Positions 27,301 to 42,300 of a stretch of DNA of 64,000 nucleotides are shown here, piece by piece. The stretch's first letter is position 1, and each line of letters opens with the position of its first letter. The notes under the pieces were generated by a model that did not search any database, was not told where the DNA came from, and saw only the letters and a list, made by a program, of their open reading frames with translations. The stretch is from assembly GCA_963855995.1 (NCBI GenBank), contig OY979721.1, positions 16,223,893 to 16,287,892 of the forward strand. Direction: 5' to 3'. A program made the position numbers and the translations under genes. This DNA is from Muricea muricata (taxonomy: Eukaryota > Cnidaria > Anthozoa > Malacalcyonacea > Plexauridae).

Positions 27301-30300
27301 TTCTTTTCAAGGTTGCTAAACCTCGATACAGGGGACCTAGTGTGATCAATGTGGCAATTACGCTGAGTAAGAAAATTATATTGTAACCTTCTTAAGACTC
27401 AGTACTTATGGAACTTTATATTGTTAAATAAATGACAACAAAAACCCTTTTCAATTTTTTTTCAAAGAAGATATTTAAATTTCTTTTAAATTAGCCATTC
27501 ATTCGTTTGCTTCGTTTATATCATAATGTTGTCTAAATTATTCGTAATACTTTCTGTTTTATTTTTAAGGAAAATACACTGGACCTCCGCCAGGTATTGT
27601 GTCCACATTTTTTGTACATAACCGCTTGGAACATTGAGTATAAACACTCGGTTCACGAATAGAAAGCATTCAATCCTCAGTCGTCTACACTCTACTGTTC
27701 GTTTCCCCCGGGTACCCCGATTTCTTCTCACCGGGATAGTTAGGGACAGGATGGGATAAGTAACACGGACCCACTATAATTGGTATATGCTTTGGTGGTG
27801 ACCATGCCTGCCCTTTTAGCGAAGCTTAATAAAATAAAATACTGTCCATTATCTAGACAAAAATTGGGCAAAAATGCGAAAACGTTTTACGGTTGTTGAT
27901 TCTGGAATAACAAGCCGAGCATGGGCTGTGAACAAACGCAGACAAATCTTCACATACATCAGAGGAAAATGGCATCGTGTTTCTGGGGGACTGAAGCACA
28001 TTTCATCTGGTCAAGCTGGCGTCTGGGGCGTTAGTGGCAGTGGATATGTGTACTTCCGCAAGGCAGTAACAGCAAAACGACCCAAGGGTAGATACTGGAA
28101 ACGTGTATCAGGCAGGCTGAAGCAGATTGATTCCGGACCACGAGGAATAGTTTGTGGCGTGGACAAACGTGATAATATCTACTGCAGAACTCGAATCACT
28201 TCACGGTACAAGCAAGGCAGAAGGTGGAGTCGCTTGCCTGGGAAACTGAAGTACATCTCGTGTGGTGAATATGGATATTGGGGTGTAAACAAGAACAATG
28301 ACATTTTCTTCAGAGTAGGCGTTTCGCGAAGCTATCCTTTGGGATTGAAATGGCGAAGAGTAGGAGGAAAATTGCGTCAAATTGAAGCAGGCAAATCCGG
28401 TCAAGTATGGGGTGTCAGCCCTACTGGGCGACTATATGTTCGTACTCGTGTTACTGCACGTAAACCATGGGGTGTTGGATGGAAATACGTGAAGACTCGT
28501 AAAGCATGGAGACATGTTACGATTGGAATTGGAGCCGTATTTAGCGTTGCTGCTAATGGTCGTGTATACAGAACTGCCCCAGCTACTGGAGGTAAATTTA
28601 TATATTGTTAGTTTCTGATTACTACTATATTGATGTACTACTATATTGATGTACTACTACATTGATGTACTACTACATTGATGTACTACTACATTGATGT
28701 ACTACTACATTGATGTACCATTATATTGATGTACCATTATATTGATGTACCATTATATTGATGTACTACTATATTGATGTACTACTATATTGATGTACTA
28801 CTATATTGATGTACTACTATATTGATGTACTACTATATTGATGTACTACTATATTGATGTACTACTATATTGATGTACTACTATATTGATGTACTACTAT
28901 ATTGATGTACTACTATATTGATGTACTACTATATTGATGTACTACTATATTGATGTACTACTATATTGATGTACTACTATATTGATGTACTACTCCTTTC
29001 TCTTCAACGTTCTTCACTTATCCGTGTATATCATACACTCTCTATTATATTTATGTATGGTAAACAAGCTGAGTGATACAACAACTTATTATTAACTAAG
29101 AAATTTTATTTTTGTTTTCAGGAGTAAGCCCACGTCCACCACCTCGAGGTAAGAAAGTTGTTCTACTTCAACAGTATAAAATAAGTGACAGAACGTCAGT
29201 GCGTCAAAACTACTAAAATGTTAAAACATTTTACATCATCATTGATTGAACAATATCAACAAAATTAAGTTCAAAATAAAAAGCTACAACTGTAAGTAAT
29301 TTTTCAATCTTTTATAGATCCAAAGTGGACTCCATTTGGTCGAGTTCTTTCTCAAATAGATGCTGGTATGACTCCGAACATTTGGGCCGTTGATCCTGGT
29401 GATTATATCTGGGTTCGAATGAACGGAAAGTGGAGAAAGGTCGGCGGAAGATTGATTCACGTATCGTCCGGAGGAGCGGGTGTTTGGGGTATTAACCGTA
29501 GGAACAGAATCTACGTCCGTACAGCAGTTGGTGGAAGGAATATCAAGGGGAAGAGCTGGAAGAGAATTTCTGGTGGTCTTAAGCAAATTGATTCTGGTCC
29601 ACCTGGCATTGTGTGTGGGGTGAATAAGCACGATAATATCTACTGCAGAACTGGTATTATACCAGCAAATAAATATGGCAAAGGCTGGGTGAGAGTTCCA
29701 GGAAAACTAAAGTATATTTCTTGTGGCGCTTTTGGACACTGGGGTGTGAACAAGAGGAACGACATCTTCTTCAGATATGGAGTTAATCCAGGAAGACCAC
29801 AGGGAACAAAGTGGAAACATGTTGCTGGTAAACTACATCAAATCGAGTCTGGTCCTGATGGCGCAGTGTGGGGAATCAATCTGGTTACTGGTATTTACAC
29901 TCGTCTTGGAATAAGTAAACGAAACCCAATTGGAAAGCGATGGAGAGGTTTTAGGAAAAAGAGCCTTGTTAGTATTTCAGTTGGTCTTGGTACTTTGTAT
30001 GGTATTGACAAGAAATCGAAGCCTTTTACAACTGTTGCATCTATGCTGGCAGGTCCTAAAGCTTTACCCAAAAAACCAATAGGTATGTGTTAAGGGGGTT
30101 TAGCCACTCCTATTCATTGACATGTTTACAATTGCACTGTCTCCTGGGTCTGAAAAAGTAACATGAGGAAGTCAGAAATATGGGAGTAGTTTTATGAGAT
30201 CAAGTACTGGCTAGAATTGAATTTGTCAGGAACATATTATTGCCTAGTGCAGTTACTGTCATTTACTACTCCCATAAAAAGCGTAGAAACAAGCTGTCCA

Positions 30301-33300
30301 GTTTTCTACATGTTCCTACCCCGGTGTGATAGATAGTAATGTTTACATTATTTTTTGAAATGTTGTTCTTATCATAGGCTCAAAGTGGACAAAGATTCCA
30401 GAAGTGTTCAATCAAATTGACACTGGAGTGAGCACATGGGCAGTTCGTTCTCCAAGATATATCTATGCTCTTTCGGGAAAGAGATGGAAAAAGATCTCTG
30501 GCAGATTGTACTCCGTTGTTTCCGGGAAATCGGGTATCTGGGGTATTGCCACCATTCATCGAATTTACTACCGACTGGGAGTAACAAAGAGACGACCGTT
30601 GGGATACAAATGGAAGAGAGTTGGTGGTAGACTGAAGCAGATCGACTCTGGACCTAAAGGAATCGTTTGTGGTGCCAGTAGATTAAACAGAATCTATTGC
30701 CGACTTCAGATTTGTCGTCAGGCTCCGTATGGAAGAAAGTGGATATATGTGTCCTCAGGGTTCAAATATGTTTCTATTGGGGACTATGGGTATTGGGCAT
30801 TGAAAAAAGCTGGCCAGATCTATTTCAGAGAAGGAGTATCGAGAAGCCGACCTCAAGGTTATAGATGGAGGAAAGTTCCTGGCATCCTGAACCAAATCTC
30901 AGCCGGACAGTATGGTCAAGTATACGGTGTGAACAAGCAAGGGAAAATGTTTGCTCGTTTGGGAGTTTCAGAGAATAGACCTTATGGTACAAGATGGAAA
31001 TATCTTCCTTCTGTCAAGCTGTGGGCACAAGTTTCTCTTGGATTTGGTACGTTGTATAGTCTTGATACGGCGAGAGTTGCATACAGAGCCAATCCGCTCG
31101 CTGTAGGAGGTAAGTTATATTTGTTTATTCTAAGAATTTCACATTCAATAGTACAAACTAAATTGTCATATGAATTACATCAATATTATAACATTTAAAA
31201 ATACGCATTAATCTATATTTACAAAATTTACGTTAAGATTATTAAACTAGGTAAAATTATTAAAAAATCGTCTAATATAGCGTTAAGTTATATCTGTCAA
31301 TTGCATAAACTATTGGACTGTTCGTATATCGTTCTGTTCTGCATTTAAAATTCTAAAATTGTCTCTTGAGACACAATCGGATATGTAGAATATAATATTA
31401 ATTATTAGTAACTCACATCATTTCTGCTCCTTTTTCTTTAGCTGTGGTCCCTAAACCACCTGCCAAAGGTATGGAGTTGAATATTTTCTTTGTATTTGTG
31501 AGTTAACAATGTCTCATAATAGTAGTGGCCATGCGTTTGAGTATTTCTCGAATCTGTTCGCCGGAAAAATAAAAATTGGTAAATTCGTTTTACTTGAATT
31601 TTGTCTAATGTATTACTTTCTCACTCTCTTCATTTATTTCAGATGGAAGATGGCAACCAATTGGTTCTGTTTTGACTCAAATTGACTCTGGCCTAAGTTC
31701 CTATACCTGGGGTGTCAATCCATATGATCATGTTTTCTTATACACAAAAGGAAAACTAAGACGAGTTCCAGGAATGTTAGTACATGTCTCATCTGGTGCC
31801 TCTGGTGTATTTGGTGTTAGCAGGAGTCGACGTATATACTTCCGTCTTGGCGTCACTGCTAGAAGACCACACGGTAGATCATGGAAGCATGTTGGTGGAC
31901 GTTTGGTTCAGATAGATTCTGGGCCATCTGGTAGAGTCTGTGGTATTAGCACGAAAGATTATATTTACTGTAGAACAGGTATCTCACGTAGACGACGCTA
32001 TGGAAGACGTTGGACTAGAGTTCCTGGTAAACTTACCTACATTTCATGCGGTCTGTATGGACACTGGGGTGTGAACAAAGCGTATGATATTTACTTCAGA
32101 CGTGGTGTAAATCGTAGGAGACCCCAAGGTACCAAGTGGCAGAGAGTGCCTGGTAAGCTGGTACAGATTGAATCTGGTCCAGATGGAGCTGTATTTGGTG
32201 TAAATAAGGAAGGTACTTTGTTCACTCGACTGGGTATCACTCGACGAAATCCTGTGGGTAAACGATGGAAAGTTGTTGGGAAAAAGAAACTAAGTAGTAT
32301 TACAGTTGGACGTGGGGTTCTTTATGGTATTGGACGGAAAGGTCGTGCTTTTTCAGGAGATGTGAAGAAGTTCCTAGGACCAAGAGCTATTCCTAAAAAA
32401 ACAGGTTTGTATTAGTTTTATGATGAGACTGAATAACGTTTTATAATAGGATATGATGAATGAACTAAGTTTAATCCTACTGTATTGTTTCCTCTAGGAC
32501 CTAAACCAAAACGACCTAAGCCAGGTAAGATTGAACTTTCCTTGGAATGGCAATGATGCAAAACTCTTCAATATGTATGTTGATATATTTCATATTTGAG
32601 CTTTTTCCTGTAGGCAAGATAGCGAAGATCTTCATAAGAAGTGAAGGTTGCAATGATCGTGGAAAATATGGTCATTGTGGACGTGCTTACATCAAAGTTA
32701 ATGGCCGAGACTATTCTACACGTAAACGAGGATACAACATTGTTGTACTTAATGCTTTCACAGGTATACGTTCGATTACCATTTACACTTCACAAACTAA
32801 GGTTTCTTCCCTGTTTAATTAAACGCCAATCTTATTGCCATAAATATATTCCAAATATTTGTATATATACCCTATCCCTAACCCTTGCCTTAATACAACT
32901 TCAAAGACATTTTTCGAATTATAAGTTTTGTATTATTGGAATGCTTTAAATGATGAGGTTTATAATTTGTTCAGGAAAAGTTATTCGTCGCAAGGCCTTT
33001 GATACCTATCGTAAACGCAAAAATGTGTACAGGATGATTCGATTCTTGCGAAGAATCAAGAGAAAGCCATAGTAAGTGGTTTATACATGTATTGATTTAG
33101 TTAGTAAAAGAAATTGTATGCAGTTGATATTCTTATCCAGGGCCGTAAAGTTCCAAGTTCGTAGTTCGGTATTTGTTAAGTTCAAATAGAAAATTTGACT
33201 TAGTAAGAGTGTTTTCGATTTTCAGCCGCATAATCCTGATTGCCATACAAGATGAAGGTAGCAGAAAAATGTGCAGCAAAGGTTACAGAGCCTTAAGACT

Positions 33301-36300
33301 TGTTGGTGGTCGAAAACCATTTTATAGGTCTTTCCGTGGTTCATATGCTTTGGTTGGTACAACTGGACCAGGAAGACCATTCTGGGTGAAACAGGTTAGT
33401 GAATTTGAACTTGCTCGCTTCTAGTTATGAGCGTGAGTTTTATCTTGCTTTCTTCTTCTGCTTATGATTCTTATTGCTAGTGTACTAGAAAGCAGGCTCC
33501 CTTAATTCATAACATATGCACCTTTATAGATTGCCAGAAAGAGGTTTAAGGGACCTAGTATCATAAATACAGCAGTACCACTAGCCGGACGTATGTATAC
33601 TGGTTTATGTTTTCTTATTTTTGATAAAGTTAAAATGTACTTCCATGTTTAAACATCGCCCACTAATGCTCATCTTTCTTTTTCAGGAAAACCTAAACCA
33701 AAACGTAAAGGTATGACTGCGTTCATTACGTAAATACCAGTTCATTATAATTTTATACAGAAGTTCTTAACTGGGGTACCTTTCTCTCAAGTACTCTGGT
33801 ATAAAGTGCCCGTTGCATTGTGCTGGTAAAACATTGCAAATTTATTGTACTGTAGTTTAGCTCTAAGTCTTCGTGCTGAAATAGAAGAGTTTTTCCTACG
33901 TTTTTCAATCCAGAGTGTATATAGTGCTGGGGTCGGTTGTACGAAAGGTGAATTATGCTATTTACTGCATAGTGATCTTGGACCTGATGAAACTCACTTT
34001 AAAGTATTTTCGAGTTAAAATCACTTTTTATCTCTTCCGAGTTCAATATCCTTGGTGTCTTTGCTTTTATGCCCTTCTCTAGCAGTTAAAAATCACTATC
34101 CGTTCGATAACGCTATCCATCTTTGGTAAAACCGACTATGTGTGGATAGAGCCATGCAGGGTTGCCAGATCACTGCATTTTTGAGGCCAAATCGTCATTA
34201 GTGTAGTCAAGTAAACAAAGAAAACAAAAGCCAAGTACAAAGAAAAACAAAGAGCATTGTTGAAGATTTGGCCTCAAAAATGCAGTGATCTGGCAACCCT
34301 GGAGCCATGTACGAACAGAAAATAATGTGAAGAATTAATTCACCTAGTTGTATTATTAATATGCAAATGCTCTACAAATTCAGGAAAACGTAAAACGGTT
34401 GTAATCAGAAGTGAAGGTTGCCGTGACAAGGGTCGGGCGCCCGGATGTGGGCGTGCCTACATCAAACTGAACGGAAAAGATTACTCTCCACATCGAAGAG
34501 GATATAACTTTGTTGTCCTCACTAGCAGCACAGGTATTGTACCACACCATTATTGCGAACATTATTTCATACAGAAGTTCAGGAACTCATCAACCATGCC
34601 ACGATACCTATTACAAATATTCTGACGTGTTGTTTGATGAGATGTATTTATCTTTTACACTTTATGGACCCAATCACCTTCTTATTGTACAGAATAATAA
34701 TGACTACAACTCCGTCTTCAATGTCGTTTCGCTAAGATCTCCTGCAAACACAACTTGTCCAAATGTGTGTTTTCAATATATTTAATATATTCAACATCAG
34801 GGAAAGTGATCCGACGTAAATCCTTTGATACTCATGCCAGCACAGCGCATGCAAGAAGAATGACCACATTCTTGAATCGTTTGCGTAAACGACCTGGGTA
34901 AGTTTTCGTAAGATCTTAAACATTAGTCTGGTCTGCAGCTCTATACCTAGGCAATTCACTTAGATAGTTTGCTAGAAGCCAGTATCTAATCTTGTTATAA
35001 AATATCGTTACAGTCTGATTGTTTTGGTTGCTATACAAGACGAAGGTCAAAGACGAATGATAGGTAGTGCGTATACAGCCTTGAGAAGACTAGGAGCTCG
35101 AGGAAGGTTAAGCGTTGGTTATCGCGGCTCATTTGCTTTCATCGGATACACAGGACCAGGGCGACCAGCATTTGTGACACAGGTAACGCTGTTGACCATC
35201 AATTACCTTCAATTCCGTAGTAGCTTACCAGCTCTTAGCGACCCTTTACCATGATTATCTTTAAAGTAGACTGTGCATATACTCAGGTAGACTCAGTGGG
35301 ATATAGTCATTGCTTACACAAACTAATGCGAAACAACAGTAAACATTAGAAGCAACTGATGGAAAAAATGCCAGTTGTTGAGTTATTATGCGTATAAAGC
35401 CAGACTCTTGTGTGCTCCTACTGTGAATGTAACGAATGAGCGGTATACACAACCAGCAAGTTGTGGACAGACTTGATACTTGTTACCCACAAGCTAATTG
35501 CTGCAAGTTGTTTCAAATTTGATCCAACTTGATGAAGCCAACAGGTTTAATTCAACTTGATGACAAGAATGCATCAGGCCGGTAAAATGTACAACTTTCA
35601 TCATGTCTGTGGCATTTCTGGCTGTGTACGTGTACTCCAACATTGTAATTCCTTGGCTCACCTAATTATGCACATCTAGTGGACAGTACTTAATGACCAG
35701 TCACCTTTTCAGGTTGGAAAACGACAAGGTAAAGGACCCAGTGTCGTCAAAAGGACCTTGGGCTTTAAAGGTATTTTAATATTCTTTCATCATTTGTGCA
35801 ATTTGGTTTTAAGATTTTAATATCTATATTTCACTAATGTTTTATTTCGTTTAGCACGACGTCCGGGAAAGAAGAGAGGTACTTGGGACTTGATATTTTA
35901 TTGCTTCTTTATAAACTACACAGGATATGATTCTTGTACGCTAAATCATCTTTGAAAAAACATTTGTACACTTAGTCAAGTAATACTAAGAACAATAACA
36001 CAAAGTGAAGTTGTATGTATTCTGTTCACAGATCCGGCATGGAGCATGATAAGAAAGCGCTTCACAGTTGTTGATTCTGGAATAACGAGACGTGTATGGG
36101 CAGTTAACAGGCGACGTTACATCTTTAAGCTCGTCAAAGGTAGATGGCGCAAGGTCGGTGGACGGCTTAATTACATTACATCTGGTCAAGCTGGTGTATG
36201 GGGTTTAAAATCTGGAAGAATTTACTTCCGTCAACGACGTCGGTGGTTCTACGTGTCCGGTAGATTGAAACAAATTGATTCAGGACCCAAAGGAATTGTC

Positions 36301-39300
36301 TGTGGTGTGAACAAGAATAACTACATCTATTGCAGAGCTCAAATCACTAGGCGTAATAAGCGAGGCAGACGTTGGGTGCGGGTACCTGGCAAACTGAAGT
36401 ACATATCTTGCGGTGAATATGGCCACTGGGGTGTGAACAAAGCAAATAATATTTATTTCAGAGAAGGAGTTTCACGAAGTAATCCTCTAGGATTAAAATG
36501 GCGAAGAGTTCCTGGAAAGTTGAAACAACTTGAAGCCGGACAATATGGTCAACTGTGGGGTGTTAACCGCTTTGGTCATATGTTCGTCCGTACCGGTATA
36601 ACAGAACAAACTCCTTGGGGTCGAGGTTGGAAGAGAGTAAAGACTGTAAAATCATGGCGCCGCATATCAATTGGAATTGGGGCTGCGTTCGGCGTGGGAG
36701 CAAATGGAAGAGTTTATAGAACTGTACTTGCAACAGGAGGTAATTGGAATTTAGTGATGGTAATAGGACAAGTACATTCTTTCATGGGAATTTGTGTTTA
36801 ACCTATACTGTATTTGTGTCTGTATCCAAACTAAAGCGTTCCCTATATTTTACTATGTTTGTCTTTTGATAATTTCTAAACAACAGTCGATTAGTTTCAA
36901 ATTTATCATGTTTTAAGCTTGTCAAACTTATCACGACATTTTTATAACGTGAATTTTCAATATCTTTTTAGGTGTTAGGCCTCGACCACCAGGCAAAGGT
37001 ATGTGTACACTTTAATTAGGCACACCTCATCTAATTCAATCTGCTTTACAGAAAAGATCTTCTGAACCCACAGAAAACTATTTGTCTTTGAAATATGATT
37101 CATAATTTCTATTGTATCGTGTAATCATCGTTATTTTATTGTTGTATATTATTGTGTAGATGGCAGATGGTCTAAAATGGGCGGTGAACTCAGTCAAGTA
37201 GATTCTGGAATAACAGAAAATGTCTTTGGAGTTAACGCTGCAGATGACATTTATACTCGAAGAAATGGCGCGTGGAGAAAGATTCCTGGAAAATTGACAC
37301 ACGTATCAACAGGTGCTGCTGGGACTTGGGGAGTAAACCGAGCTAATGCTATCTACTACTACTACCTCAAGCGTTGGGTTCATGCTGGTGGTAGATTGAA
37401 ACAGATTGATTCAGGGCCTGCGGGAGTTGTGTGTGGTGTAAACAGAAATGATTATATCTACTGCAGAAAGGCGATCAGCCCTTCACGGCCACACGGTTCT
37501 GGGTGGATTAAAGTACCAGGAAGACTCAAGTACATCTCTTGTGGCGCTCTGGGAAACTGGGGTGTGAATAAAAACAATGATATCTACTTCAGATATGGAG
37601 TTAATCAAAGAAGACCACAGGGAACAAAGTGGAAGCATGTTCCTGGTAAACTACATCAAATCGAGTCAGGTCCCGATGGCGCAGTGTGGGGAGTCAACGT
37701 CATCACAGGAGTTTATACTCGCTTGGGTATCACCCGTGGAAATCCGATTGGAACTAAATGGAGGGGATTCACTAAGAAGAAGCTTGTCAGTATCTCTGTT
37801 GGTCTTGGTAAATTGTATGGAGTGGACAAGAAAGGCAAACCTTTCTCTGCAGAAGCATCTGTACTTGTTGGGAAGAATGGTCTTCCCAAACGACCAATTG
37901 GTAAGTGTCAGCAGATTATGTGTACAACTTCTCTAAGAGAGCTAATCTAAGCAGTGCTACCGCCATTGTAGAACGGGTTTGGCTGCAAATAAGAAGGTAT
38001 CTCAATTTTTGAAATACCAGAATTTCTGGGATGAGCAAAGTTGTGCTGATCATCTGCCATAAGTAATTTCTCTGCTCCAATTTTATTTCACACTTGACAA
38101 CTAGAAACGTTTGTGCATATTTGCAATTAGAAACTGGTTAAATTAAATTTGTTTTTCTTTTTGCTCAGGTACAAAATGGAAAAAGTTGGCTCGCTCATTC
38201 AAACAGATCGACACTGCTGTGAGGACATGGGCTGTTGATTCAAGTTATTATATTTACGGACTTCTCAATGGTAAATGGCGAAAGGTTTCCGGTAGATTGA
38301 ACCACGTATCATCTGGTCTTGCTGGTGTATGGGGTGTCAGAGGAAACGCGATCTATTATCGAGTTATGAGAAAGCGTCCGTTAGGTTTATCATGGAAGAG
38401 GGTTTCCGGTGGACTGAGGCAAATAGATTCAGGTCCTAGAGGAATTGTTTGTGGTGTCAATCGATACGACAACATCTACTGTCGATTGCAGATTACTCGC
38501 AGAGTTCCGTATGGGAGACGCTGGATAAGAGTCCCTGGTAAACTGAAATATGTATCATGCGGTGACTATGGATACTGGGGGGTCAACAAGGCTAATCATA
38601 TTTTCTTCAGACAAGGTGTGAGTAGGAGTCGACCCCAAGGATGGCGTTGGGTTAAAGTACCTGGCCTGTTAAACCAGATAGAAGCTGGCCAGTATGGTCA
38701 GGTGGTTGGTGTAAACAAACAAGGACAAATGTTCGTTCGAACAGGAATCACGCAGAAACGACCACAAGGACGAGGTTGGAAGAGGGTTCAAGGCGTCAAG
38801 AACTGGTTACATGCTTCAATTGGCAGAGGACACATATACAGCGTGGACACATTCAAGGCCGCTTATAAGAGTAGCTTGGCTGCTGTTGCAGGTAATATTC
38901 GTAAAATATCCAAATATCATTGCCAGGGAAGTAGACACAGCTTGAACACGACCATTAAGTCTTAAAACATCTAGTTAAGACAGTGTTTGGTGGTTCGAAG
39001 AGTATACCTACTGGTCGAAAAATTACACACGGCAAGGCTGCTATCTTTTCTCAGTGACACGTAATAGTTTTGAAATAATAACGAAAAACATTGTGCTAAC
39101 ATAAATTTGTTTCTTTGTAGGTATTGCTCCTAAAGTTTCCAAAAAAGGTTTGTTTCTTTCGCATTTCGGTTTTTAATATTTATAATATCAAATTGATTGT
39201 TTTCATGGGTAGTAAAAGTTGCAATAATTATTCGGCCATTTGATGATCACTTCACCTGACTTGAGGAGTTTTGTTATATTCTTAGATGGGAGATGGCAGG

Positions 39301-42300
39301 CTGTTGGGAAAGTGCTCGCACAAATTGATTCCGGCATTACAGAAACGCCTTGGGGAGTGGATCCAGATGATAACATTTATTCACTACAGAATGGTATCCT
39401 CAGACGAGTAGGAGGAAAATTGATCCACATTTCGTCAGGAGAATCGGGCGTGTGGGGTGTAAACCGTGGCAAGTATATCTATTATCGTACAGGTGTTACT
39501 CCCAGACGTAAAACTGGTTCAGGATGGAAACGTATTGGAGGAAGATTGAAACAAATAGATTCAGGTCCATTTGGTATTGTGTGTGGGGTTAACAATGGTC
39601 ACAGGATCTACTGTCGAAGAGGAATAACTCCCAAACGTCGGGCAGGTGTAAACTGGATCAGTGTTCCTGGTAGGCTTATGTACATTTCCTGTGGTCTTTA
39701 TGGTCATTGGGGTGTGAACAAAGCTTGGAATATTTACTTCCGGTATGGAGTCAAGAAAACTAGACCACAGGGAACCCGTTGGAAACATATTCCTGGGAAG
39801 TTGGTTCAGATTGAATCAGGTCCAGATGGTGCTGTATATGGCGTTGCTGTAGATGGTGCTGTTTATACACGACGCGGTATCTCGAAACGAAACCCCATTG
39901 GTGGATCGTGGAGGCGCATGGGCAGAACTCCATTGGCAAGTATTTCAGTGGGTCTTGGTGTCCTCTTTGCCGTAGACAAGCGTGGTAAACCCGTGTCTGG
40001 AGATGTTCGCAAGTTCCTCGGACGCAAAGCAATACCTAAGAAACCTGGTAGGATTTTCCAAATGTTTATTATTGTTACTCTGTGTACAGAAGTCCAACAT
40101 ACCTGCTAGTTCTTACATTAAAACACCGATCTACATTATCTTTTTCACTTTATTTCTGAGCTTTACTAGTCCTGTATTGTTCATTCATTTTTCTCTCATA
40201 GGTAAAGAAATTGTAGTGTATGTCAGAGGTGAAGGGTGCAATGATAAAGGCAAGACTGGTAAATGTGGACGTGCGTTTATCAAAGTGAACGGTAAAGACT
40301 ATTCACGACATCGTACAGGATATAACTTCGTTGTGCTTAATGCTGTTACAGGTACGTTGCTTTATATGCACTTTTTATCAATATAAATGCAAAGTTTACA
40401 TGTTAATGCATGTGTAAAATTTCTTGATGCAGTGGCAGCTTATTACGAAAGCATATATTACATGTAATGTGTTTCTTCTGATGATTAGCAAATATTTCAT
40501 TCCTAGGCAAAGTCATCGGTCGTAGATCATTTAACGTCTATGCTTCTAAAAAACATACGAACAGGATGGTTCGATACTTGAAAATATTGCGAAGGAAACC
40601 ACGGTAAGAAGATAAATCTTGGTACCGTAGTTACTATAGTTTTTTTGTGAGTGCAATACGAAGTGTATATGAAACTACTTGCTGTGTTATATTGTTTATG
40701 AAGTGCTGAAATAAATATGCATTTTATCCAGAAAAATCATTCTTGTGGCATCTCAATCTGATGTTACAAGGCGTATGACATCAGCTGGGTATGCAGCTCT
40801 ACGCAGAATTGGCGCAAAGAAACCTTTCAAAGTGAACTTCCGAGGTTCATTTGCGTTTATTGGATATTCTGGCCGTGGCAGACCATCATACGTACAACAG
40901 GTAATATGTGATTGATGTGCTGTTGTTTAATATAATTGATCAATTTTTGTTAACCAATATTTGTTGATCGTATCCCTGGAGAACATTCTGAACAAATTTT
41001 TTTTTCAGGTTGGAAATCCTCGCAAGAAAGGACCAAGTGTTGTGAAGGCCGTGATCCATGTGAAAGGTAATTATAAAACTAAGTTGATTTTCCTGGTAAG
41101 AAGTTGTCCTTGAAGATAAAAGCCTGTGAATAATAAGACAATTATTTTTTCTCCTAGGACGTAAACCATCTAAAGAAAAACGAGGTAGGTGAAAGATGTA
41201 ACTTTATAATTTTTTGAAAACTTAATTGCCTAAAAAGTGATAGAATTTTATTGTGTTAAACACCAAGCGTATAGGGTGCACTGTAGTGTAGACGAGAGAT
41301 TACGTCACGGACAATAACAAGTGGTATGCAGCGTTGCATTTGACACGATAAATATGAACACATATGTTTGCTTACAGATCCTGGGTGGACCGGACAGTTG
41401 AAGCGTTTTCTCGTTGTTGATTCTGGAATAACAAAACGTGTCTGGGCTGTCAAGAGCAGTGGCATCATCTTTAAGCTTGTGAAAGGCAAATGGCGCAAGG
41501 TGGCTGGACGACTAAGACACATTTCGGCAGGTCAGTCTGGCGTATGGGGTGTGAACCGTCATCATAACATTTATTATCGTGGAAAGAGAAGATGGTACCG
41601 TGTGTCTGGAAAATTGAAGCAGATTGATTCTGGACCTAGAGGGATTGTCTGTGGTGTAAACAAATATGATAACATCTATTGCAGGACCCAAATCACTTCT
41701 CGTTTCAAACGAGGCAGACGTTGGGTCCGCATTCCTGGTAAACTGAAGTACATTTCGTGCGGCGAATTCGGTTACTGGGGCGTGAACAAAGCGAACCAAA
41801 TCTATTTCAGAGAAGGAGTTTCACGAAGTAATCCTGCAGGATTGAAATGGCGAAGAGTCCCTGGAAAATTAAACCAACTAGAGGCTGGCAAATATGGTCA
41901 ACTATGGGGTGTTATGAGAGGTAATATCTATCTTCGCACCGGGGTAACAGAACGAACACCTTGGGGCAGAGGATGGAAGAGAGTGAAGACAAAGAAAAAA
42001 TGGCGTCGCATCACGATTGGAATTGGAACTGTTTATGGTGTGGGCAAGAATGGAAAAGTGTATCGAACAGTACCTGCTACTGGAGGTGTAACACCTCGCC
42101 CACCTGCCAAAGGTATATAATATAGCTACTGATCTCAAAATTACCTTGAATAATGCATATGTGGTATACTGTAAAAACGAAATCTGCCCTTTGCGGTTCC
42201 AACATCTCGGAAAGTGCAATCTGTCAAAAACCTTGTACACGAAAACACTGCAATAAGAATTATCAATACGTAGTAAATGTCGTGGGGTCTTGTTTTATAG

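Noticed and set aside
28619-28995. CRISPR-like array
   Set aside because: Units are contiguous 16-bp tandem repeats without spacers, inside a eukaryotic intron.
33711-34156. Extra exon in the long intron before ILEI module 9
   Set aside because: No phase-compatible open segment with Pro/Lys or domain character lies between good splice sites; the length is partly explained by the MITE.
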